DNA from: Pseudomonadota bacterium
GTDB taxonomy: Bacteria > Pseudomonadota > Alphaproteobacteria > Sphingomonadales > Govanellaceae
Assembly (NCBI GenBank): GCA_003577275.1
Contig: QEVO01000002.1
Location: 590,662 to 654,661, forward strand
Length of the DNA stretch: 64,000 nt
Direction: 5' to 3'
Below the pieces are notes generated by a model. The model was given only the letters and a program-made list of their open reading frames with translations, was not told where the DNA came from and made no database searches. Position 1 is the first letter of the stretch. Every line of letters begins with the position of its first letter. Shown in pieces: positions 24,206 to 33,899 of the stretch. Both the position numbers and the translations under genes were made by a program.

Positions 24206-26626
24206 ATGTCCAATTTTCATCGTTATCTAACCTCTAGCGTCTCAGTCGCCGCCGTCGTCATCGCCGGCGGCTTATGCGTTTCGCCGTCATTGGCGGCGGA
24301 TAATGGCGTCGCCGACGACATCATCGGCGAAATCCTGGTCACCGCCCGCAAACGGACGGAATCATTGCAGGACGTTCCGATCTCCATCGGCGCGGTCACC
24401 GGCGAGCAGGCGCGCAATTTCGGCGCCGACAACATCGTCGATCTGTCGCGCAACGTGGCGGGCCTGACCATCGCCGATTTAGGCCCGGGGCAAAGCCAGG
24501 TCGCCATTCGCGGCGTCAGCTCCGGCCAGGTGGTGCGCGACGAGTCGAGCCGCAAGGAAACGGTCAGCGTCTACCTGGATGAATCGGCGGTCTCGGTCGC
24601 CCTGTTCACCCCCGACCTGGACCTTTTCGACACCAACCGCATCGAAGTGCTGCGCGGCCCGCAAGGAACCTTGTTTGGCTCCGGTTCCCTGGGCGGCACC
24701 ATCCGCTACATCACCAATATGCCGAACCTGAACGAGTTCGAAGGCGCGGTCGAGGGCTCGATCTCGACCATCGAGCATGGCAGCGAATCGTTTGCCTTGC
24801 GCGGCGCGGTCAACGCCCCCTTGGTGGAAGGCAAAGCGGCGGTCCGCGCCGTCGGTTACTATAACGACTACGGCGGGTTCGTTGACGCCATCGATCATGA
24901 CGGCAGCATCGACAAGAACGTCAACAGCGGCGAAAAATACGGCGGCCGCCTGGCGGTGACCTTCGCGCCATCGGAAAACCTCACCGTAACGCCGCGCGTG
25001 GTGTACCAGCGGCTGGAAACCGATGGCTACCCGCGGGGCGACGTGATCAATCTGTTTCTCAATCCCTATACCACGACGCGGCCCGCCGGCACCTTCGGCT
25101 CGCTGCAACAGTTCCGGCAAACCCCGGAAGGACTGACTGATGATTTTCTGTTGATCGACGGCAAGATCGATTATGAGTTCGATGGCGCGACCTTGACCTC
25201 GGTAACGTCATACACCGACCGCGAGGTCGATGTGATGCGTGATTCGGCGCAGCTCACCGGCCAGATTACCGGCGTGCTCATCGGCGTGCCAACCTTGGCG
25301 ACCATGGATGCGCCGCTGCTGGACGAGACGACCCTGGAAGTGTTCACCCAGGAAATCCGCTTAGCGTCAAACGGCGATGGGCCGCTGCAGTGGTTGGTTG
25401 GCGGCTATTACATCGACCAGAACAAAACCTATGGCCAAACGCTCGATGTGCCTGGCTTTGCCGAAGCCTTCAATGATCTGACGGGCGCGGGGCTTACCGG
25501 CGCCGCCAGCAATCCTTTGTCCAATAATCCGGATAACCTGTTCATCTCGGATTTCGACATCGATATGCGTCAGTATGCGCTGTTTGGCGAAGCAAGCTAT
25601 GATATCACCGAGGCCCTGACCGCCACCGTGGGCTTGCGCTGGTATGACTTTAAGGAGGAACGTACGGCAATCATCGCCGGCTTCTTCAACTGCGGCAATG
25701 ATCTGGTCAATTGCTCGACCCCGGTCAACCTGCGTGACCGCACCACCTCCGATAAGGGCGTCAACCCACGCTTTATCCTGTCTTATGACGTCAATGAGGA
25801 TTTCACGGTCAATGCTCAGGCGGCCAAGGGCTTCCGTTTGGGCGGCATCAACGATCCCTTGATCGAAGGGATTTGCGACGCCGACCAGGCGGCGTTGGGC
25901 GATGCCGACATCGAACGCTTCAAGAGCGAAAGCGTGTGGAACTATGAGATCGGCTTCAAGTCGAGCATGGCCAACGGCAAAGTGGTATTTAATGCCTCGG
26001 CCTACTATGTCGACATCAAGGACTTGCAGGTATCGGTACGCCTGCCTTGCTCCTCCACCATCATCTTAAGCGTGCCCAAGGCGCGGTCCATCGGCTTGGA
26101 AGCGGAACTGTTCGCCAAGCCAACCGAGAATTTCGACTTCAGCATCGTCGCCAACTATAATGATGCCGAAGTGCGAAAAGGCGTGTCTCTGGTGGATATC
26201 CGTAAAGGCGATCAATTGCCAACCTCGCCCAAGTTCCAGATCTCGGGCAATGCCACCTATAGCCAGCCGGTAAGCAATGGCCTTGACGGGTTCATCAGCT
26301 TTACCGTGCAGTATGTAGGCAGTTCCTACAGCTTCCTGCTTGACCAGAGGAACGATTCGACGCTACCGATCAATATCCGTTTCGGCCGCGATCCTAACGA
26401 TCCGTTGGCGATCAACTTCCCAACCAAGCTTGACAGCTACACCATCGGCAATGTCCGGGTGGGCGTGAAAAGCGTCGACCGCTGGGAAGTGGTGCTTTAC
26501 GCCAACAATATCTGGGATGAACGGGCGCAACTGGCCCTTGACCGCGAACGCGGCGGTGAAGGCCGCGTGGCGTATTTGAGAAATCAGCCGCGCACCTTCG
26601 GATTGTCGGCGCGCACCGAGTTCTAA
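24206..26626 (+). CDS. TonB-dependent receptor
   Basis: An 806-residue outer-membrane receptor. A signal peptide (cleaved near SLAA-DNG) leads to a TonB box (EILVTARKR), a plug domain (IRGVSS, YLDESAVS, RIEVLRGPQGTLFGSGSLGG) and a long beta-barrel ending in an aromatic residue (LSARTEF), as outer-membrane proteins do. RBS GGGAGGAG is strong. The substrate is unknown; family members with this plug often import iron complexes, oligosaccharides or aromatic compounds. It is followed by a terminator and has no transporter partner nearby. Confidence 0.93.
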   Translation: MSNFHRYLTSSVSVAAVVIAGGLCVSPSLAADNGVADDIIGEILVTARKRTESLQDVPISIGAVTGEQARNFGADNIVDLSRNVAGLTIADLGPGQSQVAIRGVSSGQVVRDESSRKETVSVYLDESAVSVALFTPDLDLFDTNRIEVLRGPQGTLFGSGSLGGTIRYITNMPNLNEFEGAVEGSISTIEHGSESFALRGAVNAPLVEGKAAVRAVGYYNDYGGFVDAIDHDGSIDKNVNSGEKYGGRLAVTFAPSENLTVTPRVVYQRLETDGYPRGDVINLFLNPYTTTRPAGTFGSLQQFRQTPEGLTDDFLLIDGKIDYEFDGATLTSVTSYTDREVDVMRDSAQLTGQITGVLIGVPTLATMDAPLLDETTLEVFTQEIRLASNGDGPLQWLVGGYYIDQNKTYGQTLDVPGFAEAFNDLTGAGLTGAASNPLSNNPDNLFISDFDIDMRQYALFGEASYDITEALTATVGLRWYDFKEERTAIIAGFFNCGNDLVNCSTPVNLRDRTTSDKGVNPRFILSYDVNEDFTVNAQAAKGFRLGGINDPLIEGICDADQAALGDADIERFKSESVWNYEIGFKSSMANGKVVFNASAYYVDIKDLQVSVRLPCSSTIILSVPKARSIGLEAELFAKPTENFDFSIVANYNDAEVRKGVSLVDIRKGDQLPTSPKFQISGNATYSQPVSNGLDGFISFTVQYVGSSYSFLLDQRNDSTLPINIRFGRDPNDPLAINFPTKLDSYTIGNVRVGVKSVDRWEVVLYANNIWDERAQLALDRERGGEGRVAYLRNQPRTFGLSARTEF

Positions 26627-26652
26627 TTTACGCCGGACAAAAGTCTTAGGGG

Positions 26653-26684
26653 AAACGCCCGCGATCTTTCGCGGGCGTTTTTCT
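26653..26684 (+). terminator. Rho-independent terminator after the TonB receptor
   Basis: AAACGCCCGCGA, loop TCTT, TCGCGGGCGTTTTT: a strong stem and a T run. Confidence 0.9.
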
Positions 26685-26750
26685 TGGCCTTGCGCAGCGG
26701 CATTGTCCGCCGTCATTGGGCGATGGGCGTTGGCATGATATGTTGATAGA

Positions 26751-27197
26751 ATGACCGCACCCCATAAGACCGCCGCTGCGGAAGGATACTGGGAGCATTT
26801 TCCCCACGATGCTGATGTGGGGCTGCGCGGATTCGGGCCGACCCGGGAGATCGCTTTCGCCGCCGCCGCCCGCGGCTTGGCCGCCGCCATCACCGATCCC
26901 GCCGTCGTCGCGCCTAAACAGCGCATTCAGATTACCGCCACCGCTCCCGACGACGAATTTTTATTCATCGAATGGCTCAACGCGCTGATTTACGAAATGG
27001 CGACGCGGCGGATGCTGTTTTCACGTTTTAACGTGCAACCTACCGCCGGCGGCATCGTCGCGGAGGCGTGGGGCGAGCCGGTGGACGTTGAGCGCCATCA
27101 GCCGTCGGCGGAAGTCAAGGGGGCAACGCTGACCATGCTCGATGTCAACAAGCAAGCCAACGGCCAATGGCGCGCGCAATGCGTCATCGACGTATAG
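26751..27197 (+). CDS. Archease
   Basis: A 148-residue protein. HDADVGLRGFGPT near the N-terminus supplies metal-binding residues, FLFIEWLNALIYEM is the core helix, and AEVKGATLTMLDV closes the domain, all characteristic of archease. Archease activates the RNA ligase RtcB by helping its guanylylation. The rtcB gene begins ten bases after the stop, with a strong RBS between. Confidence 0.93.
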   Translation: MTAPHKTAAAEGYWEHFPHDADVGLRGFGPTREIAFAAAARGLAAAITDPAVVAPKQRIQITATAPDDEFLFIEWLNALIYEMATRRMLFSRFNVQPTAGGIVAEAWGEPVDVERHQPSAEVKGATLTMLDVNKQANGQWRAQCVIDV

Positions 27198-27207
27198 GAG
27201 GCGCGAC

Positions 27208-28638
27208 TTGGATCTTACCCGCTTCGAAAAAGTCTCCGCAGTCGAATGGCGCGTCGAGCCCTTCGGCGACATGCGGGTGCCGGCAATCCTTTATGCCGAC
27301 GCCGACCTGGTGCGCGACATGGATGACAAAGTATTCGAGCAGATGACCAACGTCGCCGCCCTGCCCGGCATCGTGCGCGCCAGCTACGCCATGCCCGACG
27401 CTCATTGGGGCTATGGCTTTCCCATCGGCGGCGTCGCCGCCTTCGATGCCGATGACGGCGGCGTGGTCTCCGCCGGCGGCGTCGGCTTCGACATATCCTG
27501 CGGCGTGCGCACGCACCTGACCGGCCTCTCAGCAGCGGCGGTAAAGCAGAAAAAAGAACGGCTGGCCGATGCCTTGTTCGCCCATATTCCGGCGGGACTG
27601 GGCAGCACCGGGGCGATCACGCTGGATGATGCACAGATGAGCGCCATGTTGCTGGACGGCGCGGGCTGGGCAGTGGCGCGCGGCTGGGGCGAAAGCGAGG
27701 ATTTGCCGCGCATCGAAGAAGGCGGGCGAATGATCGGCGCACGGCCGGATTGCATCTCCGATAAAGCCAAAAGCCGCCAGCGCCGGGAGATGGGCACGCT
27801 CGGTTCCGGCAATCATTATCTGGAAGTGCAGGAAGTGGCGGAAGTTTATGACGACGCCATCGCCGCCGTCTTCGGCTTGGCGCTAGGCGATGCGGTGGTC
27901 ACCATCCATTGCGGCTCGCGCGGACTGGGCCATCAGATCGGCAGCGAGTATTTGCGCGACATGGCGCTGGCGGCCAAGGAGTACGGCATCACGCTTCCCG
28001 ATCGCGAACTGGCTTGCGCGCCCATCCGCTCTGATCTTGGCGAACGGTATTTAGGCGCCATGCGCGCCGCCATCAACTGCGCGCTGGCCAATCGGCAGAT
28101 CATCGGTCATCTGACGCAGGAAGTATTCGGCCACATCTTCTTAAAATCTCAGCTGAAGCTGATGTTCGATGTCTCCCACAATACCTGCAAGGAGGAAACG
28201 CACGAGATCGACGGCAAGCGCAAAACCCTTCATGTGCATCGCAAGGGCGCTACCCGCGCCTTCGGGTCCGGTCACCCGAGTTTGCCGCAACCGCTCCGCG
28301 ACGTCGGCCAGCCGGTGATCATCGGCGGCAGCATGGGAACCCATTCCTATATTCTCGTTGGTACGACCGAAAGCGAGCGCAAGGCGTTTTCCTCCGCCTG
28401 CCATGGCGCGGGCCGCGCCATGAGCCGGCACGCCGCCGTCAAACGCTGGCGCGGGCGGGAGCTGGTGGACGATCTGGCGCGACACGGCGTCATCGTCAAG
28501 AGCCCATCGCTGCGCGGCGTGGCAGAAGAAGCGCCCGGCGCTTACAAGGATGCCGGCGCGGTGGTCGATGCCGCGCAAGAGGCGGGACTGGCGCGCAAGG
28601 TCGCGCGTCTGCGGCCGATGATCTGCATCAAGGGATAA
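27208..28638 (+). CDS. rtcB: RNA-splicing ligase RtcB
   Basis: A 476-residue GTP-dependent RNA ligase that joins 2',3'-cyclic-phosphate or 3'-phosphate ends to 5'-hydroxyl ends. The metal-binding motifs MPDAHWGYGFPIGG, GGVGFDISCGVR, GSGNHYLEVQ, HCGSRGLGHQ and SHNT are present, as is the guanylylation region SACHGAGRAMSR with its histidine. The start is TTG 27208, set by TAGGAGG seven bases upstream; an in-frame ATG at 27142 lies within the archease gene. It forms a two-gene RNA-repair operon with archease. Confidence 0.95.
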   Translation: MDLTRFEKVSAVEWRVEPFGDMRVPAILYADADLVRDMDDKVFEQMTNVAALPGIVRASYAMPDAHWGYGFPIGGVAAFDADDGGVVSAGGVGFDISCGVRTHLTGLSAAAVKQKKERLADALFAHIPAGLGSTGAITLDDAQMSAMLLDGAGWAVARGWGESEDLPRIEEGGRMIGARPDCISDKAKSRQRREMGTLGSGNHYLEVQEVAEVYDDAIAAVFGLALGDAVVTIHCGSRGLGHQIGSEYLRDMALAAKEYGITLPDRELACAPIRSDLGERYLGAMRAAINCALANRQIIGHLTQEVFGHIFLKSQLKLMFDVSHNTCKEETHEIDGKRKTLHVHRKGATRAFGSGHPSLPQPLRDVGQPVIIGGSMGTHSYILVGTTESERKAFSSACHGAGRAMSRHAAVKRWRGRELVDDLARHGVIVKSPSLRGVAEEAPGAYKDAGAVVDAAQEAGLARKVARLRPMICIKG

Positions 28639-28645
28639 GGAAGTT

Positions 28646-28894
28646 TCAGCTCTGCTTCTTTTTCACCATGTCGACGATCCACAACAGCACGATAGCGCCC
28701 ACCGTGGCGGTGATCAGCGAGCCGATGAGGCCGTTGGTGGAAATTCCCAGAAAGTTGAAAATGAAGCCGCCCACCACCGCGCCGATGATGCCGACGGCGA
28801 GATTGACCCACAGGCCGAAGCCGCCCCCCTTCATCAATTTGCCGGCCAGAAAGCCGGCCAGCGCGCCGATGATCAAGAACCAGATGATATTCAT
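28646..28894 (-). CDS. GlsB/YeaQ/YmgE family stress membrane protein
   Basis: An 82-residue membrane protein with three hydrophobic stretches and repeated glycines (IGALAGFLAGKLMKGGG, NLAVGIIGAVVGGFIF). Such transglycosylase-associated proteins are common general-stress proteins of unknown mechanism. ATG 28894 has GGGAGA upstream; an earlier in-frame start at 28984 would overlap the aquaporin gene. It converges with rtcB, eight bases apart. Confidence 0.9.
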   Translation of the reverse strand: MNIIWFLIIGALAGFLAGKLMKGGGFGLWVNLAVGIIGAVVGGFIFNFLGISTNGLIGSLITATVGAIVLLWIVDMVKKKQS

Positions 28895-28934
28895 CACGAT
28901 CTCCCCTTTTGCATGAACGATCAGAAGCCACGGA

Positions 28935-29636
28935 TCACGCGGCGGCTTTTTCACCGCCGACGAATTTATAGACGACGGCGGCAAGTACGCCGCCGATGAT
29001 GGGCGCCACCCAGAACAACCAAAGCTGCTGCAAGGCGATGCCGCCTTCCACCAACGCCGGACCGGTGCTGCGCGCCGGATTGACCGACGTATTAGTCACC
29101 GGAATGGTGATCAGGTGGATGAGCGTCAGCCCCAAACCGATGGCGATGGGGGCAAAGCCGGCTGGCGCGCGGGCATCCGTTGCGCCAAGAACGATGAGCA
29201 CGAAGAACATCGTCATCACCCCTTCGGTCACCGCCGCCGCGGCCAGGCCATAGCCGCCGGGGGAATGGACGCCGAAACCGTTGGACGCCAGCCCTTGCGT
29301 CAGATCATAGCCTTCGCGGCCGGCGGCGATGTAGCACAGCACCAGCGCCGCCAGCACCGCACCCACCACCTGGGCGATGATGTAGGGAGCGACGTCGGCC
29401 GCCTTGAAGCGTCCGGCGGCGCACAGGCCGATGGTGATGGCCGGGTTCAAGTGGCAGCCCGAGATGTGGCCGATGGCGTAGGCCATGGTCAGCACCGTCA
29501 AGCCGAAGGCCAGCGCCACGCCGGCAAAGCCGATGCCAAGATCAGGATAGGCCGCCGCCAAAACGGCGCTGCCGCAGCCGCCGAGCACGAGCCAAAAGGT
29601 GCCGAGTAATTCAGCCAATAGCTTTCTGGGGTTCAT
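28935..29636 (-). CDS. aqpZ: Aquaporin Z
   Basis: A 233-residue water channel with six helices. Both NPA half-helices are present, in [12 protein letters not shown] and [13 protein letters not shown], with the selectivity-filter arginine after the second. N-terminal [20 protein letters not shown] is typical of AqpZ. It is upstream of the stress membrane protein on the same strand, which fits an osmotic-stress role. Confidence 0.95.
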   Translation of the reverse strand: MNPRKLLAELLGTFWLVLGGCGSAVLAAAYPDLGIGFAGVALAFGLTVLTMAYAIGHISGCHLNPAITIGLCAAGRFKAADVAPYIIAQVVGAVLAALVLCYIAAGREGYDLTQGLASNGFGVHSPGGYGLAAAAVTEGVMTMFFVLIVLGATDARAPAGFAPIAIGLGLTLIHLITIPVTNTSVNPARSTGPALVEGGIALQQLWLFWVAPIIGGVLAAVVYKFVGGEKAAA

Positions 29637-29820
29637 GGTGCGCCTTTCCGATTGATGGTTGTGTTCAACTCAACTCGGGTACCGGCACGCAACGAGGGGC
29701 TGATCTTAACGCCAATCGCCCCGATCTTCCTTCCCGGGAAGACGGCCTGAGTGTAATCCGATTCTTGAGCCTGGAATAGGACTTTACGGGGGGCGCGATC
29801 CGGCGCTACACCCTGAGGCC

Positions 29821-31167
29821 ATGATCAACCCCATCCATATCATCGGCGGCGGACTGGCTGGGTCGGAGGCGGCCTGGGCGGCGGCCGCGGCCGGCGTGCC
29901 GGTCATCCTCCATGAAATGCGCCCGTGCCGCGGCACCGAGGCCCACCGGACCGACAAGTTCGCCGAACTGGTGTGCTCCAATTCGCTCCGCTCCGATGAC
30001 GCCGCAACAAACGCGGTGGGCGTGCTTCATGAGGAACTGCGGCGGGCTGGCTCGCTCATTCTGAAGGCGGCGGACGCCACCCGGGTGCCCGCCGGGGCCG
30101 CTCTGGCGGTGGATCGGGAAAACTTTTCAGCGGCTGTCACCGCAGCCATCAGCGATCACCCCCTGATTAGCGTGCGACGGGAGGAAGTGGCCGGCGCGCC
30201 GCCCGCCGATTGGGACTCGGTCATCATCGCCACCGGGCCTTTGACCTCGCCCGCCCTATCGCAAGCCATCCTGGGATTGACCGGCGAGGAGTCGCTGGCG
30301 TTTTTCGACGCCATTGCGCCCATCGTTCATGCCGACAGCATCGACTTTGACAAAGCCTGGTTCCAGTCGCGCTACGACAAGGGCGACGGCAAGGATTACG
30401 TCAATTGTCCGCTGGAAAAGGAGCAGTACGAAGCGTTCGTTGACGCGCTGCTCGCCGGCGAGAAGACGACTTTCAAGGAATGGGAGGCGAATACTCCCTA
30501 CTTCAACGGCTGCCTGCCCATCGAGGTGATGGCCGAGCGCGGCCGCGACACCTTGCGCTTCGGGCCCATGAAACCGGTAGGGCTGACCGACCCCAGAACC
30601 GGGCGGCGGCCTTACGCCGTGGTGCAGCTCCGCCAGGACAACGCGCTGGGCACGCTTTACAACATCGTCGGCTTTCAAACCAAACTCAAACACGCCGCGC
30701 AGGTGGAAACCTTCCGCCGCATACCAGGGCTGGAGAACGCCAGCTTCGCCCGTCTGGGCGGCCTTCATCGCAATACCTTTCTCAACAGCCCCCGGCTCTT
30801 GGACGGCGCGCTGCGCCTCAAGGCAGAACCGCGGCTGCGTTTCGCCGGCCAGATCACCGGCGTCGAAGGCTATGTGGAAAGCGCCGCCATCGGCTTGCTG
30901 GCCGGCCGGTTCGCCGCCGCCGAGCGGCTGGGACGGCCGATCCTCCCGCCGCCGTCCACCACCGCCTTGGGCGCGCTCCTGGTCCACATCACTGGCGGCG
31001 CCATGGCCGATACCTTCCAGCCGATGAACGTCAATTTCGGCCTGTTTCCGCCCTTGGAGGGCAAAGTGAAAAAGAACGAGCGCAAGGGGGCCATGGCGGC
31101 GCGCGCCCTTGCCGACCTCGATGGCTGGCTAAAATCGTCCTCGCACACCGCGCCACATCAGCCGTAA
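29821..31167 (+). CDS. trmFO: Methylenetetrahydrofolate-tRNA-(uracil-5-)-methyltransferase TrmFO
   Basis: A 448-residue flavoenzyme that methylates U54 of tRNA using methylenetetrahydrofolate. The FAD-binding motif [16 protein letters not shown] opens the protein, followed by [17 protein letters not shown], the [17 protein letters not shown] region with its cysteine, QLRQDN and [16 protein letters not shown]. Length is standard. Its last 39 bases overlap the 3' end of the convergent squalene/phytoene synthase-family gene. Confidence 0.95.
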   Translation: MINPIHIIGGGLAGSEAAWAAAAAGVPVILHEMRPCRGTEAHRTDKFAELVCSNSLRSDDAATNAVGVLHEELRRAGSLILKAADATRVPAGAALAVDRENFSAAVTAAISDHPLISVRREEVAGAPPADWDSVIIATGPLTSPALSQAILGLTGEESLAFFDAIAPIVHADSIDFDKAWFQSRYDKGDGKDYVNCPLEKEQYEAFVDALLAGEKTTFKEWEANTPYFNGCLPIEVMAERGRDTLRFGPMKPVGLTDPRTGRRPYAVVQLRQDNALGTLYNIVGFQTKLKHAAQVETFRRIPGLENASFARLGGLHRNTFLNSPRLLDGALRLKAEPRLRFAGQITGVEGYVESAAIGLLAGRFAAAERLGRPILPPPSTTALGALLVHITGGAMADTFQPMNVNFGLFPPLEGKVKKNERKGAMAARALADLDGWLKSSSHTAPHQP

Positions 31168-31965
31168 GAGACGGCCCGGCCGCTGCCGCCGCAGCCTCGG
31201 GGCCAAAGGATTAAAGCCGGCGCGGCGCAACGCCGCCAAGTCGGAGCGGGCCAGCGCCAGCGGCAGGAACGCCGGCGCGGCCTGACGCGACACCTGCCGA
31301 CGCTGACCATGGACCGCCGATAAGAGCGTCTCCGCCCGGGCGTAGACCCTGACCGCCACATCCGCCAGCGCGGCGCTGGGCCGCCCTTGGATGAGATCAT
31401 GGGGATCGACCCCGGCATGGGCCAAAAGATCGCGGGGCAGCAGCACCCGCCCGCAAGCCGCATGGTAGCCCACGGCGCGCAGGATGCCGTTCAAGCTCCA
31501 CACCGTTCCGGCCGCGATCGCCAGATCTATGGCAGCGTGAGGGTCCAAGGTCCGCGCCGCCAGCGCCGTCAGCGCCCCGGCGGTATCGGCGGCATAGCGC
31601 TCCAGGTCATCGAGGGTGGCGAACGGCGCTTCCTCCAGATCGGCGGTGCGGGCCTCGATCAGCCGCGCCACCAGGTCGCGGTCCAAGACACCGGCCGCCC
31701 TCAACTCATGCAGCGCCCGCAGTGCCGGGTGGTCGCGCACGGTTCCGGCGAACACCCCGGCCACCGCCTCGCGCCACCATTGCAGGCGAATTTCCCCCAG
31801 CAGGGGCTCGGACACCGCCTCGGCGATGCGCGCCAGCTCGACGTTGACGGCATAAAGCGCCAACAGCCCTTCGCGTTTTTCCGCAGGTGCGAAAAGGGCG
31901 CTTAAATAGCGGTCGCGGTCGAAGTCCCGCACCAGCGCCGCGCATTCGCTCAATCTTTGGACCAT
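31129..31965 (-). CDS. Squalene/phytoene synthase-family protein, NDUFAF6-like
   Basis: A 278-residue all-helical protein. [29 protein letters not shown] and [11 protein letters not shown] are the hallmarks of this group. The aspartate-rich catalytic motifs of true squalene or phytoene synthases are not clearly present. The mitochondrial relative NDUFAF6 helps assemble complex I, so an enzymatic role in isoprenoid synthesis is doubtful. It converges with trmFO and overlaps it by 39 bases. Confidence 0.8.
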   Translation of the reverse strand: MVQRLSECAALVRDFDRDRYLSALFAPAEKREGLLALYAVNVELARIAEAVSEPLLGEIRLQWWREAVAGVFAGTVRDHPALRALHELRAAGVLDRDLVARLIEARTADLEEAPFATLDDLERYAADTAGALTALAARTLDPHAAIDLAIAAGTVWSLNGILRAVGYHAACGRVLLPRDLLAHAGVDPHDLIQGRPSAALADVAVRVYARAETLLSAVHGQRRQVSRQAAPAFLPLALARSDLAALRRAGFNPLAPRLRRQRPGRLLRLMWRGVRGRF

Positions 31966-32073
31966 TCTAAATCAATGTGTTATGGTTCTTCGCGCCAATG
32001 CCTATCATTGGCGATAACGGATGCCAAGCACAGAGGGCATCCCCTTGCTGGCAACAGAGTAGGGCAAGAAGCA

Positions 32074-32229
32074 ATGTCGAAGATACTCCAATCGTTACCG
32101 CTGACTGTCACGGCGGGCGTGGTGCTGACCATCATCATGGCCTTCCTGACCGATCAGATGTCAACCGCGCCAACTCCGTCGGAGATGATGGATGAGGCCG
32201 GCGATCAGATGCAAGACATGATGCACTAG
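32074..32229 (+). CDS. Small single-pass membrane protein (51 residues)
   Basis: The protein has one hydrophobic helix (LPLTVTAGVVLTIIMAFL) followed by a methionine- and acid-rich tail (MMDEAGDQMQDMMH). ATG 32074 is preceded by AGGGCAAGAAG; a frame open from 31957 lacks a good start. It is nine bases before the PuuD-like gene and very likely in the same operon. No family was recognised. The methionine-rich tail could bind copper or another soft metal, which is only a guess. Confidence 0.6.
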   Translation: MSKILQSLPLTVTAGVVLTIIMAFLTDQMSTAPTPSEMMDEAGDQMQDMMH

Positions 32230-32238
32230 GAGAGGGTA

Positions 32239-32718
32239 ATGGAACAATTCATCGTTTTCTTCATCCGTTATCTTCATGTCGTCTCCGGCGTCATGTGGAT
32301 CGGACTGTTATGGTATTTCAACTTCGTGCAAATCCCGAGCATGCCCAAGATTCCGGACGAGCAGAAACCGGCGATCGGCAAAGTGATCGCCCCCGCCGCG
32401 CTGTTCTGGTTCCGCTGGGGCGCCGCCTCGACGGTTTTGTTTGGCCTCATCCTTGCCTGGCAGAACGGTTATCTCGTGGATGCGCTCATACTGAAAGAGC
32501 CGGCCATCGGCTTCGGCATGTGGCTGGGACTCATTATGGCGTTCAACGTCTGGTTCATCATTTGGCCCAACCAGAAGATCGCGCTCGGCCTTGTGGAGGC
32601 CAACGCCGACGCCAAGCCGAAAGCGGCGCGGCTCGCCATGCTGACCTCGCGCGTCAATACCATGCTGTCGGTCCCGATGTTGTTCTCCATGGTGTCCTAC
32701 CAGAACAACTTCTATTGA
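32239..32718 (+). CDS. Urate hydroxylase PuuD-like membrane protein
   Basis: A 159-residue protein with about four helices. FFIRYLHVVSGVMWIGLLWYFNFVQIP has a histidine that could bind haem, and WFRWGAASTVLFGLILAW, FNVWFIIWPNQKIALG and the C-terminal SRVNTMLSVPMLFSMVSYQ are typical of the N-terminal domain of PuuD. The cytochrome c domain of true PuuD is absent, so urate oxidation is uncertain. RBS AGGAGAGGG. Terminator follows at 32738. Confidence 0.8.
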   Translation: MEQFIVFFIRYLHVVSGVMWIGLLWYFNFVQIPSMPKIPDEQKPAIGKVIAPAALFWFRWGAASTVLFGLILAWQNGYLVDALILKEPAIGFGMWLGLIMAFNVWFIIWPNQKIALGLVEANADAKPKAARLAMLTSRVNTMLSVPMLFSMVSYQNNFY

Positions 32719-32737
32719 TCGCAAGAAATCCCGAAGC

Positions 32738-32768
32738 AAAAAGGCCGGGCGCTGTCCCGGCCTTTTTT
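32738..32768 (+). terminator. Rho-independent terminator after the PuuD-like gene
   Basis: AAAAAGGCCGGG, loop CGCTGT, CCCGGCCTTTTTT: strong stem and T run. Confidence 0.9.
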
Positions 32769-32810
32769 ATAGAAACGTGGGTCCGCTGACGCTTGACCCA
32801 CACTATGCCT

Positions 32811-32932
32811 TTTCCCTCTCCTTTGAGGAGAGGGTGACCGCTTAAGCGGTCGGGTGAGGTGAATATAATTTTCTACAAACACTCACCTCATCCGTCACGC
32901 TGGCGCGTGACACCTTCTCCTCAAGGAGAAGG
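32811..32932. repeat. Large intergenic inverted repeat, copy 1
   Basis: CCCTCTCC-TTTGA-GGAGAGGG, GGGTGAGGTGA, TCACCTCATCCG and CTTCTCC-TCAA-GGAGAAGG form a two-armed element of about 120 bases, each end a hairpin. Related copies lie at 51481-51608 and 52767-52876. A half copy of another family (GTGGGTCCGC...GACCCACAC) abuts at 32776-32804. Confidence 0.85.
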
Positions 32933-32949
32933 ATGTACATGCCACTCCC

Positions 32950-33888
32950 TTAAGGCTTCGCTTTCGCTTCCGTCATCTCGCCGAAATCGCGGCGGACCTT
33001 CAGCCATGGCAGAAGCGGGGCTGCAACGAAGATCGAGGAATAGGTGCCGAGCAGAATGCCCCAGATCATGGCGGCGGCAAAGCCATGGATCACCTCGCCG
33101 CCGAAAATAAACAGGGCCAGCACCGCCAGCAGCGTCGTAAACGACGTCATAGTGGTGCGCGACAGCGTCTCGTTGATGGTCAGATCGATAAGTTCGCGCA
33201 AATCCATCTTACGGTATTTGCGCAAATTTTCGCGGATACGGTCAAACACAACCACCGTATCATTCAAGGAATAACCCACAATGGCAAGAAGCGCCGCGAT
33301 GATGGTCAGATCAAACTGCATGCCGGTGAGCGAGAATACCCCGATCGTCATCATCACGTCGTGGAAAGTGGTAATGACCGCCGCCAAGCCAAACTGCCAT
33401 TCGAAGCGAAACCAGATATAGACGAGGATGGCGGCCAGGGAGATCAGCACCGCCTCAACGCCGACCTGCACCAATTCGCCGGAAACCTTGGGCCCGACGA
33501 ATTCGACGCGGCGATAACTCACCTCGCCCGGAATGATTTCGGACACTTTGGCCTTGACCTTTTCCACCGCAGCCGCCTGGGCATCGGCTTCGCCCGCCTG
33601 TCGCTGAATGCGAATCAGCACCTCTTGCGGGCTGCCGAAATTCTGAATCGCCACGTCACCCAGACCCAGCGTATTCAGGCCGGAACGCAAAGGCGCCAAT
33701 TGCACCGCTTGCTCGGCGCCGATCTCGATCAGGATGCCGCCCTCAAAATCGATGCCGTAGTTCAAGCCGCGGGCAAACAACAGCACGATCGAGGCAATGG
33801 TCAGGATGGTGGACAACACGATCCCCACCATGCGAAATCGCATGAAGGGAATTTTGGTGTTATCAGGGACGAGCTTTAAATATTTCAT
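32950..33888 (-). CDS. secF: Protein translocase subunit SecF
   Basis: A 312-residue RND-type membrane protein with six helices. GLNYGIDFEGGILIEI is the SecF N-terminal motif, the periplasmic part follows, and the later IVGYSLNDTVVVFDRIRENLR is the SecD/F signature with the conserved aspartate for proton use. ATG 33888 gives the normal start MKYLKLVP. It is last in the yajC-secD-secF operon. Confidence 0.97.
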   Translation of the reverse strand: MKYLKLVPDNTKIPFMRFRMVGIVLSTILTIASIVLLFARGLNYGIDFEGGILIEIGAEQAVQLAPLRSGLNTLGLGDVAIQNFGSPQEVLIRIQRQAGEADAQAAAVEKVKAKVSEIIPGEVSYRRVEFVGPKVSGELVQVGVEAVLISLAAILVYIWFRFEWQFGLAAVITTFHDVMMTIGVFSLTGMQFDLTIIAALLAIVGYSLNDTVVVFDRIRENLRKYRKMDLRELIDLTINETLSRTTMTSFTTLLAVLALFIFGGEVIHGFAAAMIWGILLGTYSSIFVAAPLLPWLKVRRDFGEMTEAKAKP

Positions 33889-33899
33889 GGCGAAGTCCC

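Noticed and set aside
31129..31965. Hopanoid or carotenoid squalene/phytoene synthase
   Set aside because: The paired aspartate-rich motifs are not clear, no other hopanoid or carotenoid genes are near, and the N-terminal pattern fits the NDUFAF6-like group better.
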